A DNA stretch of 25,941 bases from a virus. Location of the stretch: positions 1 to 25,941 of the IMG/VR virus record IMGVR_UViG_3300046804_003195; one strand, given 5' to 3'. Position 1 is the first letter of the stretch, and each line of letters opens with the position of its first letter. Both the position numbers and the translations under genes were made by a program. Below, piece after piece: positions 17,201 through 23,881 of the stretch. The notes below the pieces were generated by a model. It was not told where the DNA came from. It searched no databases and saw only the letters and a list, made by a program, of their open reading frames with translations.

Positions 17201-17496
17201 TGACATCATCTATAGTAACAACGGCTGGAGGAAATACAACCATATTAACTCAAGCGACTGGATCATATAGAGCAATGTTTGCAAAGTATACAGTACTAAA
17301 TGCTTTAAATGCAAGAGCGGGTGAATTTATGATGGTATGGACTGGTTCAAGTTTTCAATTCACAGATACTTCTACGGTGGATATAGGATCAACAGCAGCG
17401 GTAGCACTTACAGGATCTCTTTCTGGAGCAAATGTATTATTAACTACAGCACCTGGATCTGGATGGACTGTAAAAGTGCAGACAACATACATATAA
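14215..17496 (+). CDS. Large tail fibre protein with C1q/TNF-like domain
   Basis: This 1093-residue multidomain fibre is the largest gene in the window. Residues 1-55 (HLRSLTPGSVPTTSSLGVGQ, AINVPDGKAFLRQ) match the N-terminal anchor seen in many phage fibre and tropism proteins. Residues 60-110 carry GSLNISGS repeats. Residues about 110-490 are mixed beta structure. Residues 493-560 contain the LAGLSDVSLGTLSYGDLLMY module followed by GTASYA. Residues about 595-752 resemble a C1q/TNF-type jelly roll (PGWYDLQFSAQLNKSG ... VNFYIWLRKNGINL). Residues about 757-845 are SSYS repeats like those in the 488-aa protein. The C-terminus has an LGARDTAGEGGQIGFNAPGG module. It is likely a receptor-contacting trimer. 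The jelly-roll call is from pattern only. Confidence 0.83.
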   Translation: MPDKIIHLRSLTPGSVPTTSSLGVGQIAINVPDGKAFLRQSGSQGDTIQSFVTTNSTTTGSINISGSVTLTGSLNISGSTTQIGNNNLLGNTTLSGSIIISGSTIDPTVQIYGNVEHNGYIRFDPVSTNINTSISASYIYVSGSTNDLYFSQNGSGFNNVTRLRWLEGNLYTGLLNGGNLTATGTTTYQISSGSGVIVNLNASLTNNPFPTIQYINWGNLSGTITAPTTYDQSFVAISSSGQIYAQGTPFTDGQVDTYIPIGVVLHQNHTTINGVATQPSVAYGWKQRSNVFISAFGPLKLAGYTLAVSSSGGVNSTGSLIVGNGTAFLDGGNYQTDPNNPAYVTGSGATQTKIFRYYDSGSEFAYDTANGAGYGAIDPTQYSNNGVLTLVPGAGSNRQWSIQRCFFFPTSPLSPKPIVVYYGNATYTTQADAIANISIEPFTEAPNTAANAIYLGALIVRNDANFTNSATYKIVPGGLFRSVGGSGGGTTVTNTLAGLSDVSLGTLSYGDLLMYDSTHWYNTKTLSGSYTLSGSLNATEGITGSILGTASYATYAANGGVTQLLAGSGISLAPTNGLGQVTITSTGGGSGVYGNTATGSYGSFYSTQTQTVGIANNPYSMSFNNTEVANGVAISGSENTKIKITNPGWYDLQFSAQLNKSGVGAGVVNFYIWLRKNGINLAATNTIVQQQGGANSRTVAAWNWFLNAAANDYYEIMWAADATDAILEYVAAPTNGPSIPSVIATVSRIDQFLSNTGSFTGSFTGELIGTASYATNGLSSSYSISSSYSLSSSYALSSSYSISSSYSVSSSQAVSSSFATTASYVLQSVSASFSSTASFVNTLNQNVLITGSLTIASSSIGPNENTVTLGARDTAGEGGQIGFNAPGGIYTSASMLDNYQNRFRILKGTNNGSTEEVASWNLHTKQMVLNGYTSTTSFPGTAAATLAVDSSGNVITTTGGGGASFPYTGSAVITGSLIVTGSATFTDSILYDAILMTSSIVTTAGGNTTILTQATGSYRAMFAKYTVLNALNARAGEFMMVWTGSSFQFTDTSTVDIGSTAAVALTGSLSGANVLLTTAPGSGWTVKVQTTYI
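16546..16740 (+). repeat. Ser-rich heptad-like repeat tract in the large fibre
   Basis: About 195 bases encode tandem SSYS(I/L/V/A)SS units with variable codons. The same repeat type occurs in the gene at 11832-13298 (for example around 11940-12170). Confidence 0.75.
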
Positions 17497-17501
17497 TTCA
17501 G

Positions 17502-17509
17502 ATATTTAT
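17502..17509 (+). promoter_or_regulatory. ATATTTAT box upstream of the three paralogues
   Basis: Context is cagATATTTATaga, 43 bases before ATG 17545, the longest spacing among boxes directly preceding a gene. A seven-pair hairpin occupies the extra distance. Confidence 0.55.
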
Positions 17510-17515
17510 AGATAC

Positions 17516-17539
17516 ATTAGTTGGACAGTGAAAACTAAT
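17516..17539 (+). promoter_or_regulatory. Leader hairpin before the paralogue triplet
   Basis: ATTAGTT (17516-17522) pairs with AACTAAT (17533-17539) around a ten-base loop, ending five bases before ATG 17545. There is no T run after it, so it is not a terminator. It may affect mRNA stability or translation start. Confidence 0.45.
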
Positions 17540-17544
17540 AAAAA

Positions 17545-18408
17545 ATGCCAAATGAATTCGTAGCCCGAAATGGGTTTATCTCAAATAATAATTCTGAAAT
17601 AACTGGATCGATAATTACAACTGGTGGGATATATGGAAATATTACTTCAGCATCCTACGCTGATACTGCTTCTTTTGGAACCTCAGTTTTAACAGCGTCT
17701 TATGTATTATCAGCTATAACATCCTCTTATTCAGATTATGCTGTAACATCAAGCACAACAGTTACTGCGTCAGTATACGCTTTACCTTCATATGCTCCCA
17801 CAGTCGGATTAAATACTTACATATCACCATATTTATGTTGGACAGAAACTACAGGAGCTTTTTTATCACAGCCAATAGGATTAGATAATATAGTAGTTAC
17901 TCCAGTTTTAATAAATAGGACATGTAATTTATTTTCCGTAGGATTATCTTTTGCTTCAACAGCAAGTGGAGTTCCAACAACTGCAAGTTTAGGTTTATAT
18001 AGAGATAATGGATCTATGTTACCAAGTACACTAATACAATCTCTCGGAAACATAGCAACAACTAGTTCAACTCTACAATATATAGAGGTTATGCCTGCTC
18101 CAAGTATATCATTAAATGCAAAGAATATTTATTGGTTAGCATTTGTTGGTGATGCTGCATTAAGAGTAGGAATTCCAACTCATAATAATATGTTATTGAA
18201 TCCTTTATTAGGAGTAGATGTAACAGCAAGTTTTCCAGCTGCTAATACGTTTATTAGTTATAAAAATATTTCTAATTATGTAACAAGATCTGTAGGAAGT
18301 AGTACTACATTACCTTCTACATTGGGACAATCAACAACTACTTATACAATATATTCGTATGACTCTGCATCATCTTATATTGGGCCTATAATAAATGTAA
18401 CATACTAA
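17545..18408 (+). CDS. Adhesin-like fibre-tip paralogue 1
   Basis: This is the first of three tandem related proteins (287 residues). The N-terminal part (MPNEFVARNGFISNNNSEIT, then GSIITTGG and ASYADTASFG) is the short shaft/anchor type shared with the fibre genes. The C-terminal part (about 85-287) is a beta-rich domain with landmarks shared by the three: TPVLINRTC (119-127), GLYRDNGSMLP (150-160), NIYWLAF (194-200) and NPLLG (219-223), ending in VTY. I do not recognise a named family; a receptor-binding or carbohydrate-binding head is the natural reading from position and architecture. It lies behind its own box and leader hairpin and is separated by one base from paralogue 2. The DNA is AT-richer than the capsid gene. 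Confidence 0.8.
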   Translation: MPNEFVARNGFISNNNSEITGSIITTGGIYGNITSASYADTASFGTSVLTASYVLSAITSSYSDYAVTSSTTVTASVYALPSYAPTVGLNTYISPYLCWTETTGAFLSQPIGLDNIVVTPVLINRTCNLFSVGLSFASTASGVPTTASLGLYRDNGSMLPSTLIQSLGNIATTSSTLQYIEVMPAPSISLNAKNIYWLAFVGDAALRVGIPTHNNMLLNPLLGVDVTASFPAANTFISYKNISNYVTRSVGSSTTLPSTLGQSTTTYTIYSYDSASSYIGPIINVTY

Positions 18409-18409
18409 G

Positions 18410-19366
18410 ATGGCAAATGAATTTATAATTAGAGAAGGTTTTTTAAGTAACGGATCTACAACAGTAACTGGATCATTAATTGTGACTTCTGGAATTACAG
18501 GATCGTTAAATACTGCATCATACGCATTTACAGCAAGCTATACTACTAATGCTTTAAGTGCTTCGATAACAACAACAATCACGTCTGCATCATATTCAAC
18601 TACTGCATTATCATCAAGTTATTCTATTCAAGCTTCAAATATAATAGGAACAGTAACAGCATCATATTTACTTCCTCAAAATACAACTACATTATCTAAT
18701 ATAATACTTCCAGGGACTGCTAGTATAGGAGGAATATTATATCCTTTTAATTCAATGACTATATTGAATATTGCACAATTTAACGCTGTTACAAATGCTC
18801 AAGGCACGATATACTTAACTCCGATTGCAATTCAGAGTTCATGCGTACCCATTAAATTAGGCGTAGTAGCAAATACATCATTAGCAAATGCAGGAAGAAT
18901 AACATTAGGAATTTATAGCGGAACAGATAGAATGTTACCAGATGCTCTTTTAACATCTGCGAGTATTTTAAATATAGGAACAATAAGAACTGTATATACT
19001 GGATCTGTATCAAATACGATAACATTACAAAAAGATCAGATATACTGGTTAGCAATGGTAATGTCTGGTTCTGCTGGCGGTAACTCTCAAAATTCTTATG
19101 CTACAAATAACTTTATCTCTAGTACGTCTTGGTTTGGATTTACTCAAAATAGATTATTTAATCCTTTATTAGGCGTACAAATTCCCATAAATACAATTTC
19201 ATTAAGACAAGTAGCATATTATACAACAAGTTCTGCGAATCAATTATTACCGACTACATTACCAAACACAACTTCATCATATACAGTATTAGCATATAAT
19301 AGCAGATCAACTCAAGGAGGTAATAATGCTGGATCAGTCCCATTCCCACCACTTATATTTTATTAG
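18410..19366 (+). CDS. Adhesin-like fibre-tip paralogue 2
   Basis: At 318 residues, this is the longest and most diverged of the triplet. The N-terminus MANEFIIREGFLSNGSTTVT closely parallels paralogue 1, followed by TGSLIVTSG and repeated TASY units. Its C-terminal domain keeps the landmarks in the same order: LTPIAIQSSC (136-145, where the others have RTC), LGIYSGTDRMLP (167-177), IYWLAM (211-216) and NPLLG (251-255). An insertion rich in Ser, Asn and Gly (about 220-245) separates the last two. The change from RTC to SSC and the insertion suggest a different ligand. It starts two bases after the stop of paralogue 1 with no promoter-like box, so it is read from the same message. Confidence 0.8.
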   Translation: MANEFIIREGFLSNGSTTVTGSLIVTSGITGSLNTASYAFTASYTTNALSASITTTITSASYSTTALSSSYSIQASNIIGTVTASYLLPQNTTTLSNIILPGTASIGGILYPFNSMTILNIAQFNAVTNAQGTIYLTPIAIQSSCVPIKLGVVANTSLANAGRITLGIYSGTDRMLPDALLTSASILNIGTIRTVYTGSVSNTITLQKDQIYWLAMVMSGSAGGNSQNSYATNNFISSTSWFGFTQNRLFNPLLGVQIPINTISLRQVAYYTTSSANQLLPTTLPNTTSSYTVLAYNSRSTQGGNNAGSVPFPPLIFY

Positions 19367-19372
19367 AATATT

Positions 19373-20230
19373 ATGGGTAAATTTCAATCTAATCAATTAA
19401 TATCAAAAGATAATTCTATAATATCCGGATCTTTATTAGTATCTGGAAGTATTTTAGGATTAAATTATATATCGGCTTCAAATGTACTAACAAGCTCATA
19501 TGTACTAAATGCTACAACTGCATCATACACAACTACAATATCAATACCTACTTCATCATATACAACTTTTGCAGTAACATCATCAATATCATCTACTGCA
19601 TCATTTGCGCAAGGTCCTATATATGCACCTACAGTAGGAATTGGATATCTTAGTCCAAATTACTATATGGGAATAGCAGATACTTTTACAAATAATGCAA
19701 CTATATATTACCCGGGAGTATTATATTCTCCAATTTTAATAACAAGAACTTGTACATTAACTACAATGTCTATAGTTGGAGGTAATAATGGAGCTGCGGC
19801 GATAACAATTAGATCTGCGATATATTCACAATCAACATCTAGTTTTTTACCTCAAAATTTATTAGCACAAGCATCTGCATCCGTACCTGTTAACTCAGGT
19901 CTTATACAAGTAGCAAACATGCCACTTATTACTCCAATAACGTTACAAGCGGGCAATATATACTGGGTAGCATTTGCATCACCTACAAACTGGAAAATAG
20001 TAGTAGGATCAACAAATAGTGGTCATGCAAACTTTTCCAGTGCAAATCCACTATTGGGCCCAATGTATAGTACTGTAAACGCTCAATTTATTTCAAATAA
20101 TCTAATAGCGTCTGGATCAAATCTAGGGGCAACATTTTTAGCAACTTCTTCTCAGAATATAACAAATTATAGAGCACAACCAAACCAACAATATCCAGTA
20201 TTAATGCCAGTATTAAAAGTAACATACTAA
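19373..20230 (+). CDS. Adhesin-like fibre-tip paralogue 3
   Basis: The third paralogue has 285 residues. The N-terminus (MGKFQSNQLISKDNSIISGS) is shortened but still leads into GSLLVSGS and TASY units. The C-terminal domain is closest to paralogue 1 in length and spacing: SPILITRTC (119-127), SAIYSQSTSSFLP (148-160), NIYWVAF (195-201) and NPLLG (225-229), ending KVTY where paralogue 1 ends NVTY. APTVG (85-89 here) occurs at the same position in paralogue 1. The near-identical spacing with divergent residues between landmarks indicates old duplication and diversification at exposed loops. It follows paralogue 2 by six bases and precedes a 75-aa gene by one base. Confidence 0.8.
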   Translation: MGKFQSNQLISKDNSIISGSLLVSGSILGLNYISASNVLTSSYVLNATTASYTTTISIPTSSYTTFAVTSSISSTASFAQGPIYAPTVGIGYLSPNYYMGIADTFTNNATIYYPGVLYSPILITRTCTLTTMSIVGGNNGAAAITIRSAIYSQSTSSFLPQNLLAQASASVPVNSGLIQVANMPLITPITLQAGNIYWVAFASPTNWKIVVGSTNSGHANFSSANPLLGPMYSTVNAQFISNNLIASGSNLGATFLATSSQNITNYRAQPNQQYPVLMPVLKVTY

Positions 20231-20231
20231 T

Positions 20232-20459
20232 ATGCCTACATACATTCCAGTTTATCAAAGAAAATTAGATCCAGAAACAGGACGACCAATACTTGAACCA
20301 AATGGATTAGAAGTAATGGAATTAGTAAAAATAATAGAAATTCCAGATGAACCAATCTATGATTCTACTCCAGATGGAAATGACTACAGTCAAAATCAAA
20401 ACATAAGTCCAGGAATTGTAGATTTTCCAATAACAGAGGATCCGATTGAAAACCCTTGA
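20232..20459 (+). CDS. Small acidic protein, 75 aa, unassigned
   Basis: This short Pro/Glu/Asp-rich protein starts MPTYIPVYQRKLDPETGRP and has no hydrophobic core, so it is probably extended or partly disordered. It starts one base after the stop of paralogue 3, and its stop lies at the next ATATTTAT box. The phrase LDPETGRPILEPNG recalls short linker-like segments in phage structural proteins but gives no function. It could be a fibre-assembly helper, a common companion of fibre genes in T4-like phages; that rests only on position. Confidence 0.7.
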   Translation: MPTYIPVYQRKLDPETGRPILEPNGLEVMELVKIIEIPDEPIYDSTPDGNDYSQNQNISPGIVDFPITEDPIENP

Positions 20460-20466
20460 TATTTAT
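20459..20466 (+). promoter_or_regulatory. ATATTTAT box upstream of the 78-aa coiled-coil gene
   Basis: Context is ttgATATTTATaga. The box starts on the last base of the preceding TGA stop, 22 bases before ATG 20481. Confidence 0.58.
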
Positions 20467-20480
20467 AGAAAATCAACGTT

Positions 20481-20717
20481 ATGGAAAAACTCACAGCGGA
20501 CGAACTCTCAAGGATAAATCTCATAAGAGAAGATGCACTAGAAATAGCTTCAAAATTAGGAGAATTAGAATTCCAGAAAATATCAATAGAGCTTAAAATA
20601 GACGAGCAAAAAAAGAGGATAAAAGCTCTAAAATCACAAGAAGAAGATATTTTTGAAGAGATAAAGTCCAAATATGGAGATGTTACGATAAATATAGAAA
20701 CAGGAGAAATTTCGTAA
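20481..20717 (+). CDS. Small coiled-coil protein, 78 aa
   Basis: Nearly the whole protein (residues about 5-65) is a charged amphipathic helix (SRINLIREDALEIASKLGEL and onward) with coiled-coil spacing. The ending, KYGDVTINIETGEIS, resembles the YG-x-x-x-(I/L)N-x-ETGE endings I recall from small unannotated proteins of aquatic phages. No function is known to me. It has its own box upstream and another downstream before the sheath gene, so it may be expressed alone. A role as tail-assembly helper is possible. Confidence 0.75.
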   Translation: MEKLTADELSRINLIREDALEIASKLGELEFQKISIELKIDEQKKRIKALKSQEEDIFEEIKSKYGDVTINIETGEIS

Positions 20718-20727
20718 GAAATTACTG

Positions 20728-20735
20728 ATATTTAT
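20728..20735 (+). promoter_or_regulatory. ATATTTAT box upstream of the tail sheath gene
   Basis: Context is ctgATATTTATta, 31 bases before ATG 20759, with an A-rich leader (gaaaaaacaacaacataa) between. Confidence 0.58.
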
Positions 20736-20758
20736 TAGTAGAAAAAACAACAACATAA

Positions 20759-22504
20759 ATGGCTGAAACACTTTTAAGCCCTGGCGTATTTTCGATAGAG
20801 AACGACCAGAGTCAAATAACACAAGGACCGGTTGCTGCAGGAGCGGCTATTATAGGACCAACTGTAACAGGTCCTGTAAATATTCCAACGGTAATAACAT
20901 CTTATTCACAGTATAAAGCAATCTTCGGAGCTGCTTTCATATCTGGTGGTGCATCTTATGAATACCTGACAAGTATGGCGGCACTCGGTTACTTCCAACA
21001 AGGAGGTACTTCACTGCTTGTAACTAGGGTAGCATCTGGATCTTATACTGGAGCAACTGCAAATGTAGGAGCATCAGGATCAATAACTGCATTCACTCTT
21101 GAGACACTATCTACTGGTATTGTAATGAATAACTCAGGTAGCGCTACAAATGGTGCTCTAGCTTCTGGTTCTTCAGCAAACATTAGATGGGAAATCACTT
21201 CTGCAGATTCAGGATCAGGTTACTTTAGTTTAGCTATTCGTAGAGGAGATGATTATCAAAATAGCAAAACAATTCTTGAGACTTGGAATAATCTATCTCT
21301 GGATCCTAATCAGAATAACTACATTGAGTACGTTATAGGAAATCAGACTCAGAATGCAGTAGCAGATCCTACAACAGGAAACTACTACTTACAAACTACT
21401 GGATCTTATATCAATAATAGTAATTATGTAAGAGTTAAATCAGTAGCGCTTCCAACTCCAAACTACTTAAATTCATATGGTCAGCCAAATTCACAATATA
21501 CAAGCTCAATACCGCTTGTAGGTTCAGGATCGATAAATGGAGCATTTGCTGGAGCAACAGGAAATCTTTGGGGTGGACAAGGTATAGCAGCTCTTAAGAT
21601 GTTTGAAAATATTCCTACTTCTGCTGGATCTCAAACAGATAACATCCAAGGTCTAGTACCAACAAACTATGATATAGCAATTAACCTACTTGGAAACACA
21701 GACGCATATAACTTCAATACAATCTATGCACCAGGTATTAACTCACAGAATGCAACATCACAAATCACTGCACTCTTAACTCTGGCGCAAAACAGAGGAG
21801 ATAATATAGCGGTAATTGATCTTGTAGGATATGGTCAAAATATAGGCGTAGTAACAACTGCAGCTCAATCATACGATAATTCATACGGTGCTGCATACTG
21901 GCCATGGATACAAGTAAAATCAGCAGAGACCGGAAAGCTTAACTTTGTTCCAGCTTCTACGATGGTACCTGCAGTTTATGAGTACAACGACAAGATCAGC
22001 GCAGAGTGGTTTGCTCCAGCTGGTTTCACAAGAGGCGGAATGAGCACAGTACTTCAGCCAGAAAGAAAGCTTTCAATCGACGATAGGAACACTCTATACC
22101 AAGCTAAAGTAAACCCAATCGCAACATTCCCAGGAGTTGGTACAGTGATATATGGTCAGAAGACGCTCCAGCAAAAAGCATCAGCACTTGACAGAGTTAA
22201 CGTAAGAAGACTTCTGATAGCGCTTAAGGACTACATCGGTCAGATCGCAGAAGGACTTGTATTCGAACCAAACACTCAGGTAACAAGAAATAAGTTCCTG
22301 AACGCGGTGAATCCATATCTGGCAAGCGTACAGCAGAGACAAGGTCTTTATAGCTTCTCGGTAGTAATGGACGACACAAATAACACTCCATCGGTGATAG
22401 ACAGAAACGAACTGGTAGGTAGCATATACTTACAGCCAACTAGAACTGCGGAATTCATTTACTTAACATTTAACATATTGCCAACAGGCGTAACATTCGG
22501 ATAA
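20759..22504 (+). CDS. gp18: Tail sheath protein, gp18-like
   Basis: This is the contractile sheath subunit that surrounds the tail tube and drives DNA delivery on contraction. The N-terminus MAETLLSPGVFSIENDQS has the SPGV-(F/Y) start characteristic of sheath proteins, followed by GPVAAGAAIIGPTVTGPVN. The C-terminal conserved domain is clear: LYQAKVNPIATFPGVGTVIY (about 446-465), a LDRVNVRRLLIALKDYIG helix, and the final TAEFIYLTFNILPTG strand, which in the family links to neighbouring subunits. The 581 residues compare with 659 in T4; the middle, Gly/Ser-rich region (about 95-280) is the variable protruding part. It precedes the tail tube gene with one gene in between. Confidence is high. 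Confidence 0.94.
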   Translation: MAETLLSPGVFSIENDQSQITQGPVAAGAAIIGPTVTGPVNIPTVITSYSQYKAIFGAAFISGGASYEYLTSMAALGYFQQGGTSLLVTRVASGSYTGATANVGASGSITAFTLETLSTGIVMNNSGSATNGALASGSSANIRWEITSADSGSGYFSLAIRRGDDYQNSKTILETWNNLSLDPNQNNYIEYVIGNQTQNAVADPTTGNYYLQTTGSYINNSNYVRVKSVALPTPNYLNSYGQPNSQYTSSIPLVGSGSINGAFAGATGNLWGGQGIAALKMFENIPTSAGSQTDNIQGLVPTNYDIAINLLGNTDAYNFNTIYAPGINSQNATSQITALLTLAQNRGDNIAVIDLVGYGQNIGVVTTAAQSYDNSYGAAYWPWIQVKSAETGKLNFVPASTMVPAVYEYNDKISAEWFAPAGFTRGGMSTVLQPERKLSIDDRNTLYQAKVNPIATFPGVGTVIYGQKTLQQKASALDRVNVRRLLIALKDYIGQIAEGLVFEPNTQVTRNKFLNAVNPYLASVQQRQGLYSFSVVMDDTNNTPSVIDRNELVGSIYLQPTRTAEFIYLTFNILPTGVTFG

Positions 22505-22506
22505 TC

Positions 22507-23355
22507 ATGGATAAAAATACTGTAGTAAGAATCGCAATACCCTTGTCCCTTTACGAATCAGTGAAGGGCAAGGTTTTAAACGAATCATCAACCTCATCTA
22601 ATCCAGAAATTAAAAAATTAGAAAAGGAATTATTTGATGCGCTTAATGATCCAAAAATAACCGCTCTTATACAAAAGGGTATTGCTAAGATGAAACCAGA
22701 AGATAAAGAAGAATTAGCAAAAGTCACAATGTCAGAGGGAGAAGGAGGTGATTTTTCATCTTTTAAATCTATGGTAGATAAGTTTGTAGATAAAGCGCCG
22801 ATGAAAGAATTTGGAACTCACTATAGTATTAGTGATTTAGAATCTAGTGAAGATAAATCAAAGAGTGAGTTAAGTAAAGCTGCTGGAACAATAATCAAAA
22901 ATGCTGGAAAGGCGAATCTTATGAGTATGGGATTTCTTCCATCAATACTTGCAATAATTACTGATTACATAGGGGGAACTCACATTGTAGATACTGTTGG
23001 TAAAGCAGTTGGTGATGGAAGTGTAGCAGCAATATTATCTGTTGCAGGTGGACTATTAGCAGGTGGAGTGCTTTGGAAAATAGGATCAATGCTAAAAGGA
23101 GAAAAGATTAGTGGAGATGAACCATTATTTGAAGCAATTAAAAAATTCATTAAACAAGACGCTAAAAAAGTAGCTAAGAAAAAGACCACAGATAAAAAAG
23201 CGACTGATATAAAAGAAGAGAAAAAGGAACCATCAAAAGAAGACGCAGAGCTTATAGCAAAGATGGAAAAGATGGCAAAGAGCTCTGATCCAGGAAAAGC
23301 ATACGCAGCAGAACTTTTTTTGAAGACTCTTAAGAAGAAAAAAGCAAAAGCATAA
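22507..23355 (+). CDS. Unassigned protein with two hydrophobic segments and possible processing site
   Basis: This 282-residue protein lies between sheath and tube and starts two bases after the sheath stop. Residues 1-26 are a hydrophobic/helical leader ending KVLNE, followed by SSTSSNPE. The same Glu-Ser-Ser-Thr-Ser occurs at the predicted capsid cut site (residues 61-65 of that protein). Residues about 141-158 (MGFLPSILAIITDYIG) and 172-194 (VAAILSVAGGLLAGGVLWKI) are hydrophobic, long enough for membrane helices, joined by a Gly/Asp loop. Residues 205-282 are very Lys-rich with helical repeats. I recognise no family. It may be a head-packaged protein released on infection, a membrane-active tail protein or a holin-type protein; the lysine-rich tail fits binding to DNA or acidic surfaces. 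Confidence 0.78.
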   Translation: MDKNTVVRIAIPLSLYESVKGKVLNESSTSSNPEIKKLEKELFDALNDPKITALIQKGIAKMKPEDKEELAKVTMSEGEGGDFSSFKSMVDKFVDKAPMKEFGTHYSISDLESSEDKSKSELSKAAGTIIKNAGKANLMSMGFLPSILAIITDYIGGTHIVDTVGKAVGDGSVAAILSVAGGLLAGGVLWKIGSMLKGEKISGDEPLFEAIKKFIKQDAKKVAKKKTTDKKATDIKEEKKEPSKEDAELIAKMEKMAKSSDPGKAYAAELFLKTLKKKKAKA

Positions 23356-23362
23356 TAATTAT
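23355..23362 (+). promoter_or_regulatory. Weak variant box (ATAATTAT) upstream of the tail tube gene
   Basis: ATAATTAT followed by ACTAAAA parallels the ATATTTATACTAAAA context at 7890. It lies 25 bases before ATG 23380 and differs from the main box at one base. Confidence 0.35.
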
Positions 23363-23379
23363 ACTAAAAAGATACTACA

Positions 23380-23868
23380 ATGGCAGGACTATTAGATCCA
23401 TCAGAAATATTTTATACCGCATTTGAACCTACGGTAAGTAATAGGTTCATAATGTACATCGACGGCATCCCTTCATACATGATTAAAAAGGCGTCAGCCC
23501 CTAGTATAGAGATGGGAGAAATCAAGCTCGACCACATCAATACCTACTTCAAGATAAAAGGTAAGGCTGAGTGGAAGGACATGGAGCTCTCTCTATACAA
23601 CCCTATATCACTATCTGGACAAAGAGTATGTATGGAGTGGGTACGTCTACATCATGAATCAGTAACAGGCCGTGATGGTTACTCAGACTTTTATAAGAAA
23701 GACGTAACTCTTGACATAGTTGGTCCAGTAGGTGACATTGTAAGTGAGTGGGTAATCAAAGGCGCATTCATCAAGTCTTTCTCAGCTGGTAACTACGACT
23801 GGTCTACATCAGATCCTACAGAGTTGACACTGACTCTTGGAATGGACTATTGCATCCTGAACTACTAA
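23380..23868 (+). CDS. gp19: Tail tube protein, gp19-like
   Basis: This is the subunit of the inner tail tube through which DNA passes. At 162 residues it matches T4 gp19 (163). The fold pattern is clear: an N-terminal SNRFIMYIDGIPSYMIKKAS strand pair, EIKLDHINTYFKIKG corresponding to the T4 loop, AEWKDMELSLYNP and an EWVRLHHE helix, then the VTLDIVGP..VSEWVIKGAF strands and the C-terminal SDPTELTLTLGMDYC typical of the family. Order sheath to tube matches T4 (18, 19), with one extra gene between them. The A-rich leader is consistent with the start. Confidence 0.92.
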   Translation: MAGLLDPSEIFYTAFEPTVSNRFIMYIDGIPSYMIKKASAPSIEMGEIKLDHINTYFKIKGKAEWKDMELSLYNPISLSGQRVCMEWVRLHHESVTGRDGYSDFYKKDVTLDIVGPVGDIVSEWVIKGAFIKSFSAGNYDWSTSDPTELTLTLGMDYCILNY

Positions 23869-23881
23869 GCAATACCAAAAC

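Noticed and set aside
17337-17531. 64-codon + strand ORF at the end of the large fibre
   Set aside because: Lies mostly inside the fibre gene in another frame and runs through the promoter-like box.
17545-20230. Diversity-generating retroelement target in the paralogues
   Set aside because: No reverse transcriptase, template repeat or adenine-specific variation is visible in the window.
20708-20723. AATTTC/GAAATT hairpin with GUAA loop at the end of the 78-aa gene
   Set aside because: Short AT-rich stem without a T tract; may be chance in this composition.
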